NCBI GenBank assembly: GCA_014802705.1 | Contig: JAAVBR010000045.1 | Coordinates: 1 to 20,212, forward strand | Origin: a bacterium | GTDB lineage: Bacteria > Pseudomonadota > Alphaproteobacteria > Rs-D84 | DNA: 20,212 nt | Direction: 5' to 3' | In this document: positions 1 to 6,825 of the stretch, piece by piece | Layout: the number at the start of each line of letters is the position of its first letter | Position numbering within the stretch: position 1 is the stretch's first letter | Notes under the pieces: generated by a model | What the model was told of the DNA's origin: nothing | Seen by the model: the letters and a program-made list of their open reading frames with translations, nothing else | The model's database searches: none | Made by a program: the position numbers and the translations under genes

Positions 1-33
1 GATCTGGTGTATTCTAAACTTGGAACCTAAAAA

Positions 34-189
34 CCTTGTCATTGCGAGCATCGCGTGTCCATTGTGAAAACAATGGCACGTGATGCGTGGCAATCCAGTG
101 AATAATAAGGATATATATCTTTTTTATTGACTGGATCGCCACGGGCACCGGCCCCGCTTCGCTCTGCCGCCGCCCTCGCGATGACAAGG
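34..189. repeat. Imperfect palindromic intergenic element 1
   Basis: The ends are inverted copies of each other: CCTTGTCATTGCGAG at 34-48 pairs with 175-189 at 14 of 15 positions. A second nested pair, 86-105 against 124-143, matches at 18 of 20 positions around an AT-rich loop. A third small hairpin (7-bp stem, GAAA loop) lies at 59-76. The terminal motif GTCATTGCGAG and the inner GCAATCCAG/CTGGATCGCC resemble dispersed intergenic palindromes known from many alpha- and gammaproteobacteria. No transposase gene is present, so it is MITE-like or REP-like. It may also fold in RNA. Confidence 0.75.
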
Positions 190-298
190 GTGCTTTATGG
201 CGAGATTAAGAACGGTGCAAAGTTCCCCTCATGTACAAGAGGGGTGGACGCGTAGCGGACGGGATGTCGGATTTGTGTTCGCGGACGCTCACGCTTTT

Positions 299-447
299 AT
301 GACCTGGGCCCCGTGGTCAAGCCACGGGGTGACAATGAAGTTTTTAAGTTTCTGGAAAATAAAGAACTTTACTGTCATCCCGCGGCTTTCCCGGGCCCCG
401 CAGAAACGGTTCGTTTCTGTGGGTGGGGTCCCCGGGATCCAGGTCAT
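299..447. repeat. Imperfect palindromic intergenic element 2
   Basis: The outer ends ATGACCTGG (299-307) and CCAGGTCAT (439-447) are perfect inverted copies. Inside, 326-345 and 362-381 are inverted copies matching at about 16 of 20 positions. Two compact hairpins are included: CCCCGTGG/CCACGGGG at 309-329 and CAGAAACG/CGTTTCTG at 401-419. The words CCTGGATCCC and GTGACA/TGTCATCCC are typical of dispersed intergenic palindromes. The sequence family differs from element 1. ORFs crossing this stretch on either strand look like chance frames. Confidence 0.7.
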
Positions 448-474
448 GGGTGCCCGGCGGCGCCGGTACCACAT

Positions 475-504
475 CTGAACTCTGAACACTGCACGCTGAA
501 CACT
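475..504. repeat. Short CTGAAC direct repeats
   Basis: CTGAAC occurs three times in 30 bases (475, 482, 496); the last two copies extend to CTGAACACT. This degenerate short-repeat tract sits between palindromic element 2 and the terminator of the neighbouring gene. No function is evident. Confidence 0.4.
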
Positions 505-538
505 AAAAAAATCCCCCCATTCGGGGGGGATTTTTTAT
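505..538. terminator. Rho-independent terminator of the large secreted protein gene
   Basis: A hairpin of six C and six or seven G residues with an ATTC-type loop (513-529) is flanked by A-runs on the left and T-runs on the right. On the minus strand the stem is followed by TTTTTTT, as expected for the end of the gene whose stop codon is at 535-537. The A/T symmetry would also let it stop plus-strand transcription. Confidence 0.85.
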
Positions 539-3045
539 TCGGTGTCGGTATTATCGCCAGATCCGGCCGGCGGCGTTTTATCCTCACATTTGCCATCAGC
601 AGACAGAACCTTATCATTCTGGCACAGGCACCCCGTCGACACACACCCGATTGTGCCAATTTTATCCGTGGTACATGCTTCGCTGTACACGGCACCTTGG
701 GGACCACATTGGGCCGACACACAATTACCACCCTTGGCGATATAGCCATTCTGGCACTTGGCCCCCACCAAAGGCACAAAGTCATTCAATGTGGTCGATT
801 CCGGGGATTCATTCGCATTGGCCGGCAACTGGCACTTGCGATTGGTCCCCACCATCGTCACACGATACCCCGTTTTACACTGGGTCGCCTGACATTCACC
901 CCACGTCAAATTCTCTGAATCCCAGTTTTGATATCCGACGGTCCCGTTCGTGGGAACACACGACTGCGAGGATTCATCCGTGGAACCAAAACTGCGGATT
1001 TCGCTGACATTCATATCCTTGTTGATACACTTTGAACGCTCCGACCCATCATTCAACGACAGAATATCGGCCAATGTCACGGTATTTTGCGTCAACGTAC
1101 TATCGTTATCCTCATCATCCGCCGTGACAACACGCGTCGCATTCTGTTCACAGACCATGGTTTCATAACAGATCGGCACCTGGGTCTTGGTGTTACAATA
1201 ACTGCGGATCCGGTTTGTGGTCCAGCCCTGGTTGGCATATTGACGTTGAACGTCATAGCGACATGTTTGAATTTCATCCAAGCAGTTGATATAGTTCTGT
1301 TTCGCCGCCGAAACATCCGCCAAAATGGTGGCCTCTTCTTCCTGGGCGAATTCCAGACGCTTTTGCTGCAGGGCCTGTTGCGCCGCCACCTTTTGATAGG
1401 CGATATTCTGGGCCGTGGTTGTCAATTGATCGCCATAGGCATCACAGGCCGCGTTGGCATCCAACAGGTATTTTTGCAACACACTGCGGCGGGCATCGGC
1501 CACCGGCCCACGCAGGGTCGAATACGGATCACCCGACGTGGATGAATACCCATAACAGGTTGCGCCAATATTGGATCCGGTCTTGGACCGTTCGTTCACG
1601 ACCACTTCTTTGACGCCATCTGTTCCGGTTACAGAAACCTTGCTGTTGTAATTGTACGGACACGATGCTGTGCCGGACGAACTGTCGGCGCAGCGACCAC
1701 CACTGGGGACACTGCCACAGGCCTCGTAAATACCGTTAAAGCATGTATCCAACACGCGCCCACAAATATTGTTGTGCGCATATTCAAACAGATCATACCC
1801 CCACAGGGTGGTCAGCTTATCCTTGCTGTTGTTGGCTTCGTCCACAACCAAACCAATATTGGTGGCCGCTTGAATCAGGTTGGTATAACTATTGACCAGG
1901 CTGTTCGTATCATCCTCTGTTGCCGACGATGCCGCTGTCTTGGCGGTATCCCATGACGTCAACAGGGCTGTAATTTCACTGGTCTCTTTGCTAAGACTGT
2001 CGATATCAAATCCAAATGTATTGTTATTTTTATCACAATACGTCGGTTGCCCACAGTTCGTATAGACCCCATGTGCCTCACACCAGGCGTCCTCTAGTTT
2101 CTTATCACCTTTGGCGGCTGTTTCTTTCCACGATACGCAATTCATGACCTTTTCTGCATCGGTCAATTGGAATGCCGCACTGACATCCTTGCCCTTGGTT
2201 GCCACCAACAGGGTCAATTGCCCCGATAACTGAATCAATTCTTCGTTGGCCTTGTCCAAGGCATCCTGGGCCTTGGCAAAAGATTTTGTCCGTTCGGCAC
2301 AGGCACAGCGTCCCTGGGACGCGTTACGCGCTGTGCAGATTTCATCCATACAGGCGTAATAAGAATCCAAACAGTTGCTGTACGCGTCCGCCGAAATCAA
2401 ACCCGTCGTGGAATCGATGATATTGGAATAATTCCCCGTGTTCAATCTGCTGGACAGATAGGTATAGGTGGTGCCGCTGACACTGCTGCCGCGGATGGCA
2501 CTGCCCTGTAAAGACACGCGGGCGTTCGTCCCGGCGGTGGCGGTCCGCGCCGTCACACTGCGCGCTGTGGTGGCGGCGCTGGTCCCCCGTGATGTAACGT
2601 TCCCGGTGCTGCGCGATGCAACGCCACGCGATGTGGCGGATGCGGTGCCGCGCCCGGTGGCGGTGGTCCCGCGGCCGGCGGTGGCACGCGATGCGGTGGT
2701 GGTGGCGGCACGTGATGCCGCGGCGGTCGTTGTGGTCGGGGTCGCCGTGGCGGTGCGCACGGCGCTGCGGCTGGCAACACTGCGCGATGCGGCGGATGTG
2801 GTTCGGGCCGTTGTGGTGCCGGTGGTGCGCGATGTGGTGGCATTTCCACGCCCCGGGGCCCGTGACGATGATGCGCCCGCCCGTGTGGATTGGGATGCCG
2901 CCGGCGCCGTCACAACCGGCGCAATCGGATCGGCCAACACCGCCCGCATCGAAACCAATGTCGAACAAACGAAAAACGCGGCGGCCAATAAAAAGACCGT
3001 CCCCATGGCATTTGTGCAAAATCCCCCGAACGTGCGACTTTTCAT
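535..3045 (-). CDS. Large secreted Thr/Ala/Arg-rich and Cys-rich protein, unknown function
   Basis: Predicted exported protein of 836 residues; no known family was recognised. Residues 1-38 form a signal peptide (basic start, hydrophobic run around 15-30, likely cleavage after VLA). Residues ~48-178 are low-complexity Thr/Ala/Ser/Arg/Gly with recurring TSRG and ASR words and no acidic residues or lysine. The rest is Cys-rich with probable coiled-coil stretches (one around the AQQALQQKRLEFAQEEE run). It contains two similar NCLD-x4/5-C motifs and a C-terminal Cys-rich tail. The start at 3045 is chosen because AAAGGAG lies just upstream and the signal peptide begins there; a longer frame from 3165 would cross the promoter. 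It has its own promoter and terminator. It could be a surface or stalk-like protein, with disulfides formed in the periplasm. Function is not assignable from sequence. Confidence 0.85.
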   Translation of the reverse strand: MKSRTFGGFCTNAMGTVFLLAAAFFVCSTLVSMRAVLADPIAPVVTAPAASQSTRAGASSSRAPGRGNATTSRTTGTTTARTTSAASRSVASRSAVRTATATPTTTTAAASRAATTTASRATAGRGTTATGRGTASATSRGVASRSTGNVTSRGTSAATTARSVTARTATAGTNARVSLQGSAIRGSSVSGTTYTYLSSRLNTGNYSNIIDSTTGLISADAYSNCLDSYYACMDEICTARNASQGRCACAERTKSFAKAQDALDKANEELIQLSGQLTLLVATKGKDVSAAFQLTDAEKVMNCVSWKETAAKGDKKLEDAWCEAHGVYTNCGQPTYCDKNNNTFGFDIDSLSKETSEITALLTSWDTAKTAASSATEDDTNSLVNSYTNLIQAATNIGLVVDEANNSKDKLTTLWGYDLFEYAHNNICGRVLDTCFNGIYEACGSVPSGGRCADSSSGTASCPYNYNSKVSVTGTDGVKEVVVNERSKTGSNIGATCYGYSSTSGDPYSTLRGPVADARRSVLQKYLLDANAACDAYGDQLTTTAQNIAYQKVAAQQALQQKRLEFAQEEEATILADVSAAKQNYINCLDEIQTCRYDVQRQYANQGWTTNRIRSYCNTKTQVPICYETMVCEQNATRVVTADDEDNDSTLTQNTVTLADILSLNDGSERSKCINKDMNVSEIRSFGSTDESSQSCVPTNGTVGYQNWDSENLTWGECQATQCKTGYRVTMVGTNRKCQLPANANESPESTTLNDFVPLVGAKCQNGYIAKGGNCVSAQCGPQGAVYSEACTTDKIGTIGCVSTGCLCQNDKVLSADGKCEDKTPPAGSGDNTDTE
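2512..2898 (-). repeat. Low-complexity coding tract (Thr/Ala/Arg/Ser)
   Basis: Within the large secreted protein, this tract encodes residues ~50-178 and consists of degenerate GC-rich units such as GCGATG and GGTGGC. It has no acidic or lysine codons. Because of its composition it also opens long spurious frames on both strands. Such tracts are prone to length change by slippage or recombination. Confidence 0.75.
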
Positions 3046-3051
3046 CAAATA

Positions 3052-3058
3052 CTCCTTT
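3052..3058 (-). promoter_or_regulatory. Ribosome binding site deciding the start at 3045
   Basis: AAAGGAG on the minus strand, six bases before the ATG at 3045. It supports that start over the longer upstream frame. Confidence 0.8.
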
Positions 3059-3133
3059 GCGGATCCCCGAATCCCGGATTTCCGCTGATTTTTACAGATC
3101 ATGCGGCATGCGATGACCCATTCTCTTGGGGTT

Positions 3134-3162
3134 ATTATATCATTTTTGGCGCCCCCTGTAAA
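3134..3162 (-). promoter_or_regulatory. Sigma70-type promoter for the large secreted protein
   Basis: On the minus strand, TTTACA (3157-3162) and TATAAT (3134-3139) are separated by 17 bases. Transcription would start near 3127, leaving a leader of about 80 bases. The -35 box lies against the T-tail of the terminator of the upstream gene. Confidence 0.8.
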
Positions 3163-3191
3163 CAAGAAAACCCAGGGGTGACCCTGGGTTT
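3161..3191 (-). terminator. Rho-independent terminator of the Cys-repeat protein gene
   Basis: A perfect 10-bp stem (3168-3177 with 3182-3191, AAACCCAGGG) with a GTGA loop is followed on the minus strand by TTTTCTTGTT. It ends the gene whose stop codon is at 3201. Confidence 0.9.
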
Positions 3192-3200
3192 GATCCTGGC

Positions 3201-3656
3201 TTAGAACAGACTTTTGATGGTGCCCGCCGCCGCCTTGATCTGATCGCCGGCCGCGTTCAATTTTTCGGCGGTGGTGCTCACTTTTTCAGGGACCGCCGTT
3301 GTTTTCTGGGTCACCTTGGCACTGGCCGTGGTTTTCTGGGCATCCGCCGCGGTGGCCACGGATTCTTTTACCCCCGCCAGGCCCGCCGTCGCGGCATTGA
3401 TTTTTTCCGACGCGGATTTTTTCACAAATGTCGCACATTGCGTGGTCAATTTGGAAATATTACTCTTTAAACATTCCGCCATTGTCATTTTCCCCAGGAT
3501 AATTTCCGGGCAAATCGCCGTGATGTCGTCGGTGTTACAGGCCTCTTCAAACGTGGCAGGCTCTTTCTTTTGTCCCAATCCCAACATGTCCAAAAAGCCC
3601 GCATGGGCCGGCGCCATCATTAAAAACAGCCCCGTCATCACAACTATTTTTTTCAT
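3201..3656 (-). CDS. Small exported protein with a GLG1/Cys_rich_FGFR-type cysteine repeat
   Basis: 151 residues. The signal peptide is residues 1-19, with likely cleavage after APAHA. Residues ~37-80 show the spacing of the cysteine-rich repeat of the GLG1/FGFR type (Pfam PF00839, from memory): an ACNTDD start, C before PEIILG, AECLK, then LTTQC. The C-terminal half (~82-151) is Ala/Thr/Lys/Val-rich and probably helical or extended, with no cysteine. Bacterial proteins with one such repeat are usually small and periplasmic with unknown role. The start is supported by AAGGAAGG upstream. It has its own promoter and terminator, so it is not co-transcribed with its neighbours. Confidence 0.8.
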   Translation of the reverse strand: MKKIVVMTGLFLMMAPAHAGFLDMLGLGQKKEPATFEEACNTDDITAICPEIILGKMTMAECLKSNISKLTTQCATFVKKSASEKINAATAGLAGVKESVATAADAQKTTASAKVTQKTTAVPEKVSTTAEKLNAAGDQIKAAAGTIKSLF

Positions 3657-3685
3657 AAAATCCTTCCTTTGGTTGACTCATTCCC

Positions 3686-3714
3686 ATCATAGGATTTTTA
3701 TCCCGCCCCGTCAA
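3686..3714 (-). promoter_or_regulatory. Promoter of the Cys-repeat protein gene
   Basis: On the minus strand, TTGACG (3709-3714) and TATGAT (3686-3691) are separated by 17 bases. Transcription would start near 3680, giving a leader of about 24 bases that contains the Shine-Dalgarno sequence. Confidence 0.8.
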
Positions 3715-3716
3715 TA

Positions 3717-3745
3717 TTGAAAACGGGCGTTGATGCCCCTATAAT
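3717..3745 (+). promoter_or_regulatory. Promoter of the PagL-like gene, leaderless transcript
   Basis: TTGAAA (3717-3722) and TATAAT (3740-3745) are spaced by 17 bases. The predicted transcription start, about seven bases past the -10 box, coincides with the ATG at 3752, and no Shine-Dalgarno sequence fits in between. The -35 box is two bases from the -35 box of the divergent promoter. Confidence 0.8.
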
Positions 3746-3751
3746 CATCGC

Positions 3752-4309
3752 ATGAAATATTTAAATTCTTTTATCGTGCTGTCTGTCATCGGGGCCACCG
3801 GGGCGGCCGCGGCCAATCCGATGTTCGGCGCCGATCATCGTAACGCCATCAGCCTCTATGCCGGGCAATCCACCGGCCCGGGCAGTTTATTTAAACTGAT
3901 CGACCCGTTTCAGTGGGACATCACCCCCATGACAATGGGCATGTTCCAATACAGTCAACCGATGACGCTGTTCCGTCTGCCGGCGCGGCAAAATATCAAT
4001 GTGGTGCAAAACGTGGCCTATGGCCATGCGCGGGGCCTGTCGTTTTTGGGGGTGGGCGTGTCGTGGGACGTGGCGCTGATCGATTGGTGCGGATGGTATT
4101 TGGGCGGCGGCATTGGGCCCTATATGCGGGATTCACACGACCGCTATGTGGCCAGTCGCCTGGTCTTTGGGGAAAAGTTTTTTGTGGGATACCAGATCCA
4201 TGATGCCCTGCGCGCCGAATTTTTCACCCTGCATTTTTCCAACGGCGATTTTACAGAAATCAATCGTGGGTTTAACTTTACGGGCCTGGGCGTATCAGTC
4301 AGTTTTTAA
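3752..4309 (+). CDS. PagL-like outer-membrane beta-barrel (acyloxyacyl hydrolase family)
   Basis: 185 residues. PagL-type enzymes are outer-membrane lipases that remove the 3-O acyl chain of lipid A. Residues 1-21 form a signal peptide ending in Ala-rich sequence. The remainder alternates as in a small beta-barrel and ends in Phe. Near the C-terminus, LHFSNGDF (160-167) carries the family HxSN signature with candidate catalytic His161 and Ser163, followed by NRGFNF. By motif spacing the third catalytic residue (Glu in Pseudomonas PagL) would be Asn175 here; Glu169 is nearby. The ATG directly follows the -10 box, so the mRNA is predicted to be leaderless. It is monocistronic. Fold and family are likely; enzymatic activity is uncertain. 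Confidence 0.75.
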   Translation: MKYLNSFIVLSVIGATGAAAANPMFGADHRNAISLYAGQSTGPGSLFKLIDPFQWDITPMTMGMFQYSQPMTLFRLPARQNINVVQNVAYGHARGLSFLGVGVSWDVALIDWCGWYLGGGIGPYMRDSHDRYVASRLVFGEKFFVGYQIHDALRAEFFTLHFSNGDFTEINRGFNFTGLGVSVSF

Positions 4310-4322
4310 ACGCCAACGGCGT
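4310..4322 (+). terminator. Weak hairpin after the PagL-like gene
   Basis: ACGCC/GGCGT with a three-base loop directly after the stop codon. The stem is only 5 bp and no T-run follows, so termination here is doubtful. Confidence 0.25.
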
Positions 4323-4333
4323 CATAAATTCCC

Positions 4334-4362
4334 TTGCCCAAAATGCGTGTATGCGTTATAAT
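4334..4362 (+). promoter_or_regulatory. Promoter upstream of the MPNP small ORF and Cys-rich gene
   Basis: TTGCCC (4334-4339) and TATAAT (4357-4362) are spaced by 17 bases. The predicted start is near 4369, about 19 bases before the small ORF and about 100 bases before the ATG at 4472. Confidence 0.65.
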
Positions 4363-4387
4363 CCGTGGCATACAGGCGAATTTCACT

Positions 4388-4435
4388 ATGCCTAATCCAA
4401 AGGGACGTTTGGATACAACAATAATCCTAAGATAA
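4388..4435 (+). CDS. 15-codon upstream ORF in frame with the next gene
   Basis: ATG at 4388 to TAA at 4433-4435 encodes MPNPKGRLDTTIILR. A weak AGGCG lies nine bases upstream. It is in the same frame as the following gene (spacing 84 bases), and its first bases nearly duplicate that gene's start. It could be a leader peptide, a remnant of an older start, or chance. Nothing else supports expression. Confidence 0.3.
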   Translation: MPNPKGRLDTTIILR

Positions 4436-4471
4436 AAACCCCTGTTTTCCGCATATTTTCCCCCTGATTTT

Positions 4472-5149
4472 ATGCCGAATCCAAACGTCGGTTTGAAACC
4501 GGCAATGGCGGATTATATTTGTGGCATTTATAGAGGAGGCACCGGCGGACGAATATTCGAACTGCCCGTCGATCAGGATGGGATTACCGTGCGCTTTTTC
4601 GTACCCACCGCCAGTGCCGTATCATCCGCCGTGGCCGACGTCATTTATTGCTTTTTATATGACACCCAGGTCGCCGTAGAATCCGCAGACCCCCAGATGC
4701 GCCAATTTGGCTTGGAGGGTAATGTTACCAATGTCATGAGATGTATGTGGAATATGTACCTGACGGGGAACAAGGCCTGCATACCTTGCCCAGGCAACAG
4801 CCTGGCCATCAGTGACCGCGAGCGAATGGAAGTTCAGATCAAATATAATTTTACGACCGAGGCTGCTGCCCTCTCAGCATCCCACGCCCGCACCACGTGC
4901 GATGCCTGTGCCACCGGTTATTTTAAATCGGGTGGGGAATGTGTGCCCTGCCCCACGGGGGGCAGCAATGTGTCGTCATGGGGGACCGGCGAATTATCCT
5001 CTTGCTTTGATTTGATGCAGATGGACAACCTGACCGTCAGCGGCACCGACACCACCGGATCCTATACCACGACGTATGTGGCCGATCCGTTGCTGAACCA
5101 GGCTCCGGGCGTGACGTCCAACTATGTGACCTGTCCGTATCAGGAATAA
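4472..5149 (+). CDS. Cys-rich protein of unknown function, possibly 5'-degenerate
   Basis: 225 residues, no family recognised. The C-terminal half has paired-cysteine modules: CIPCPGNS, CDACATGYF and CVPCPTGG, with a further Cys in SSCF. It ends in a Ser/Thr-rich segment (~170-225) with VSGTDTTGSYTT. The modules resemble repeat units in large secreted proteins, yet no signal peptide is visible and the frame is closed only 12 codons upstream by TAA at 4433. No Shine-Dalgarno precedes the ATG at 4472. GAGGAG at ~4533 is inside the frame and not followed by a start codon. It may therefore be a broken or N-terminally decayed copy of a secreted protein, or use an unconventional start. A clear terminator follows. 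Confidence 0.55.
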   Translation: MPNPNVGLKPAMADYICGIYRGGTGGRIFELPVDQDGITVRFFVPTASAVSSAVADVIYCFLYDTQVAVESADPQMRQFGLEGNVTNVMRCMWNMYLTGNKACIPCPGNSLAISDRERMEVQIKYNFTTEAAALSASHARTTCDACATGYFKSGGECVPCPTGGSNVSSWGTGELSSCFDLMQMDNLTVSGTDTTGSYTTTYVADPLLNQAPGVTSNYVTCPYQE

Positions 5150-5180
5150 AAAATCCCGGCGTTTGCCGGGATTTTTCTTT
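5148..5180. terminator. Bidirectional terminator between convergent genes
   Basis: A 10-bp stem AAATCCCGGC (5151-5160) with GCCGGGATTT (5165-5174) and a GTTT loop, with A-run and T-run flanks. It serves the plus-strand Cys-rich gene and the minus-strand secretin gene, whose stop codon starts inside the T-tract. Confidence 0.9.
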
Positions 5181-6807
5181 AGTTCAAGGGTGCGCCCCAA
5201 TGTTGCTGGATACTGCGTTCCACATCCATCGGGCTGACCAAAACCTGGGGCGTTAAAATCACCACCAAGACGTCACGCTGGGCCGATGTTTCGCGCGACC
5301 CCGACAGCGCCATAAAGTCCGGATCCCCCAAGCCATAACGCGTGTCGTTGTTGGTCTGCTTTTCAAAGCCGGACACCACCAGCATCTGACCCGATTCCAT
5401 GATGATTTCCTGCATGAAACTGCGTTCTTCCACCTCGGGTAATTGCAGGGTCACTTCGCCAATCGTTTGGGTCGACATCTTTAACAATTCGCGCACCGAC
5501 ATTTTGAACAGCAACAAGATCTTGCCGTTTTCCAAAACGTTGGGCAACAACTGCATCGAAAATCCGGTTTCCAGATCGTCCTGGTCCACGGTACTGGATT
5601 CGACCGTCGTAAAGTTACGCGATTCAAAGCGCTTGATATAACCGGTTGTACGCGTGTTGTTCACCGGCGCCACACGATTGTTGCGGGTCGTCACCCCCAC
5701 GTTCGTGACCAAGGATACCTTGCCCTGCTTGGCCAAGGCCTGGATCAAGGCGTTACTGCCCGCCGCGCCCGAAAGTGATCCATTATTGATCTTGTCCGCG
5801 GTATAGGCGCCCGATACCACCTGGCCATTTTCCAGGTGCGTGGCCCCCGTCAGGGCCGACACCGTATTGGACAACACGGCGATGTTCATGGAACTGGCCT
5901 CGGTCGAGGTTAAATTATTCTTTGGATTCGCCACCAGATTCAGCCCCGACGTCGAATTGATCGCCGCCGCCAGATTCAGGCCAAACGCCGAATCATTGGA
6001 AATGGAAACTTGCAACACCTTCACATCAATGGTGACCAATTGCGACAGGCGTTTATTCTGGCGGGCGATATATTCCCCGACACGCGCCTGGATGGACGGC
6101 GGCGCCGTCACTGTGATGGTGCCGAGACTGCGCGATACGGTAAAGTCTGCATTTTCCGATTTCCCGATAATTGATGCGATGGTCCGTTCCACTTCGTCCC
6201 ATTCTTTCAGGGTCGATTCCAATGTGACCAAATTGCCGTCATCGGTCTGGACCGACGATTGATAGGATACATCCGTCCCCAAAGCATAGAGGGTAAACGT
6301 CTTGGTTTCCGTTTCATAAAAGACAATTTCGTCTTTGTCATAATACCACAACAGATCCAGATCCGTCGCCACCTGGGACAACAGACCCGACAGTTTCCCG
6401 GTATAGGCGATATTCATCGTCTTCTTTAATTTTTCGCCGTCCACCTGGCTGTCGATTTTAACCGGAATCCCCGTCACCGAATAAATGTCGTTGGCCAAGA
6501 CCTGTAAAGACACCGGTTCATTTAATAAAATTGTAATCCCCGTATCGGATTCATACCGCGACGGCAAATTGTTGCGATGCGCCAAAACGGTTGATTTGTT
6601 CCCCAACCAGACCCCTTCGGACATGGAAACCGTGTCCCCGGTCGCCACCTTGGCACGGGGGGTACGGGCCAATTCAAAGGCATCATAGGCATTGACAAAA
6701 TCTTGGTCGACGGCGGCCGCCACCTGGGCGGAATCCTTGGTCGCACACCCCGTCACCAGGGCACACAGCGCCGCGCACATGATCCAAAGACGTGATGACT
6801 TGTTCAT
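5179..6807 (-). CDS. PilN-type type IVb pilus secretin lipoprotein
   Basis: 542 residues. Secretins of the R64 PilN/BfpB group are lipoproteins that form a multimeric outer-membrane channel for pilus or substrate passage. A lipobox LVTGC puts the lipidated Cys at 21. Residues ~90-180 form the periplasmic N0-like region (LLNEPVSLQVLANDIY, SGLLSQVATDLDLLWYY). Residues ~220-270 form a ring-building domain, and residues ~360-520 the secretin core. The core includes the QALAKQGKVSLVTN stretch, DLETGFSMQLLPNVL and EERSFMQEIIMESGQML. The start is supported by GAGGAG six bases upstream. It lies 18 bases downstream of the TcpQ-like gene and is read from the same promoter. ATPase, inner-membrane platform and pilin genes are not in this window. 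Confidence 0.88.
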   Translation of the reverse strand: MNKSSRLWIMCAALCALVTGCATKDSAQVAAAVDQDFVNAYDAFELARTPRAKVATGDTVSMSEGVWLGNKSTVLAHRNNLPSRYESDTGITILLNEPVSLQVLANDIYSVTGIPVKIDSQVDGEKLKKTMNIAYTGKLSGLLSQVATDLDLLWYYDKDEIVFYETETKTFTLYALGTDVSYQSSVQTDDGNLVTLESTLKEWDEVERTIASIIGKSENADFTVSRSLGTITVTAPPSIQARVGEYIARQNKRLSQLVTIDVKVLQVSISNDSAFGLNLAAAINSTSGLNLVANPKNNLTSTEASSMNIAVLSNTVSALTGATHLENGQVVSGAYTADKINNGSLSGAAGSNALIQALAKQGKVSLVTNVGVTTRNNRVAPVNNTRTTGYIKRFESRNFTTVESSTVDQDDLETGFSMQLLPNVLENGKILLLFKMSVRELLKMSTQTIGEVTLQLPEVEERSFMQEIIMESGQMLVVSGFEKQTNNDTRYGLGDPDFMALSGSRETSAQRDVLVVILTPQVLVSPMDVERSIQQHWGAPLN

Positions 6808-6825
6808 AAATTTCTCCTCTTGAAT

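Noticed and set aside
1..30. Possible end of a gene entering from the left (frame closed by TAA at 28-30)
   Set aside because: Nine codons are too few to support a call.
197..918. Overlapping frames on both strands before the first real gene
   Set aside because: They run through the palindromic repeats or antisense to the large secreted protein, have no ribosome binding site and no family features.
2342..3116. Long alternative frames over the low-complexity tract
   Set aside because: The GC-rich repetitive codons keep other frames open; their translations are biased His/Arg/Pro or Val/Ala runs without protein character.
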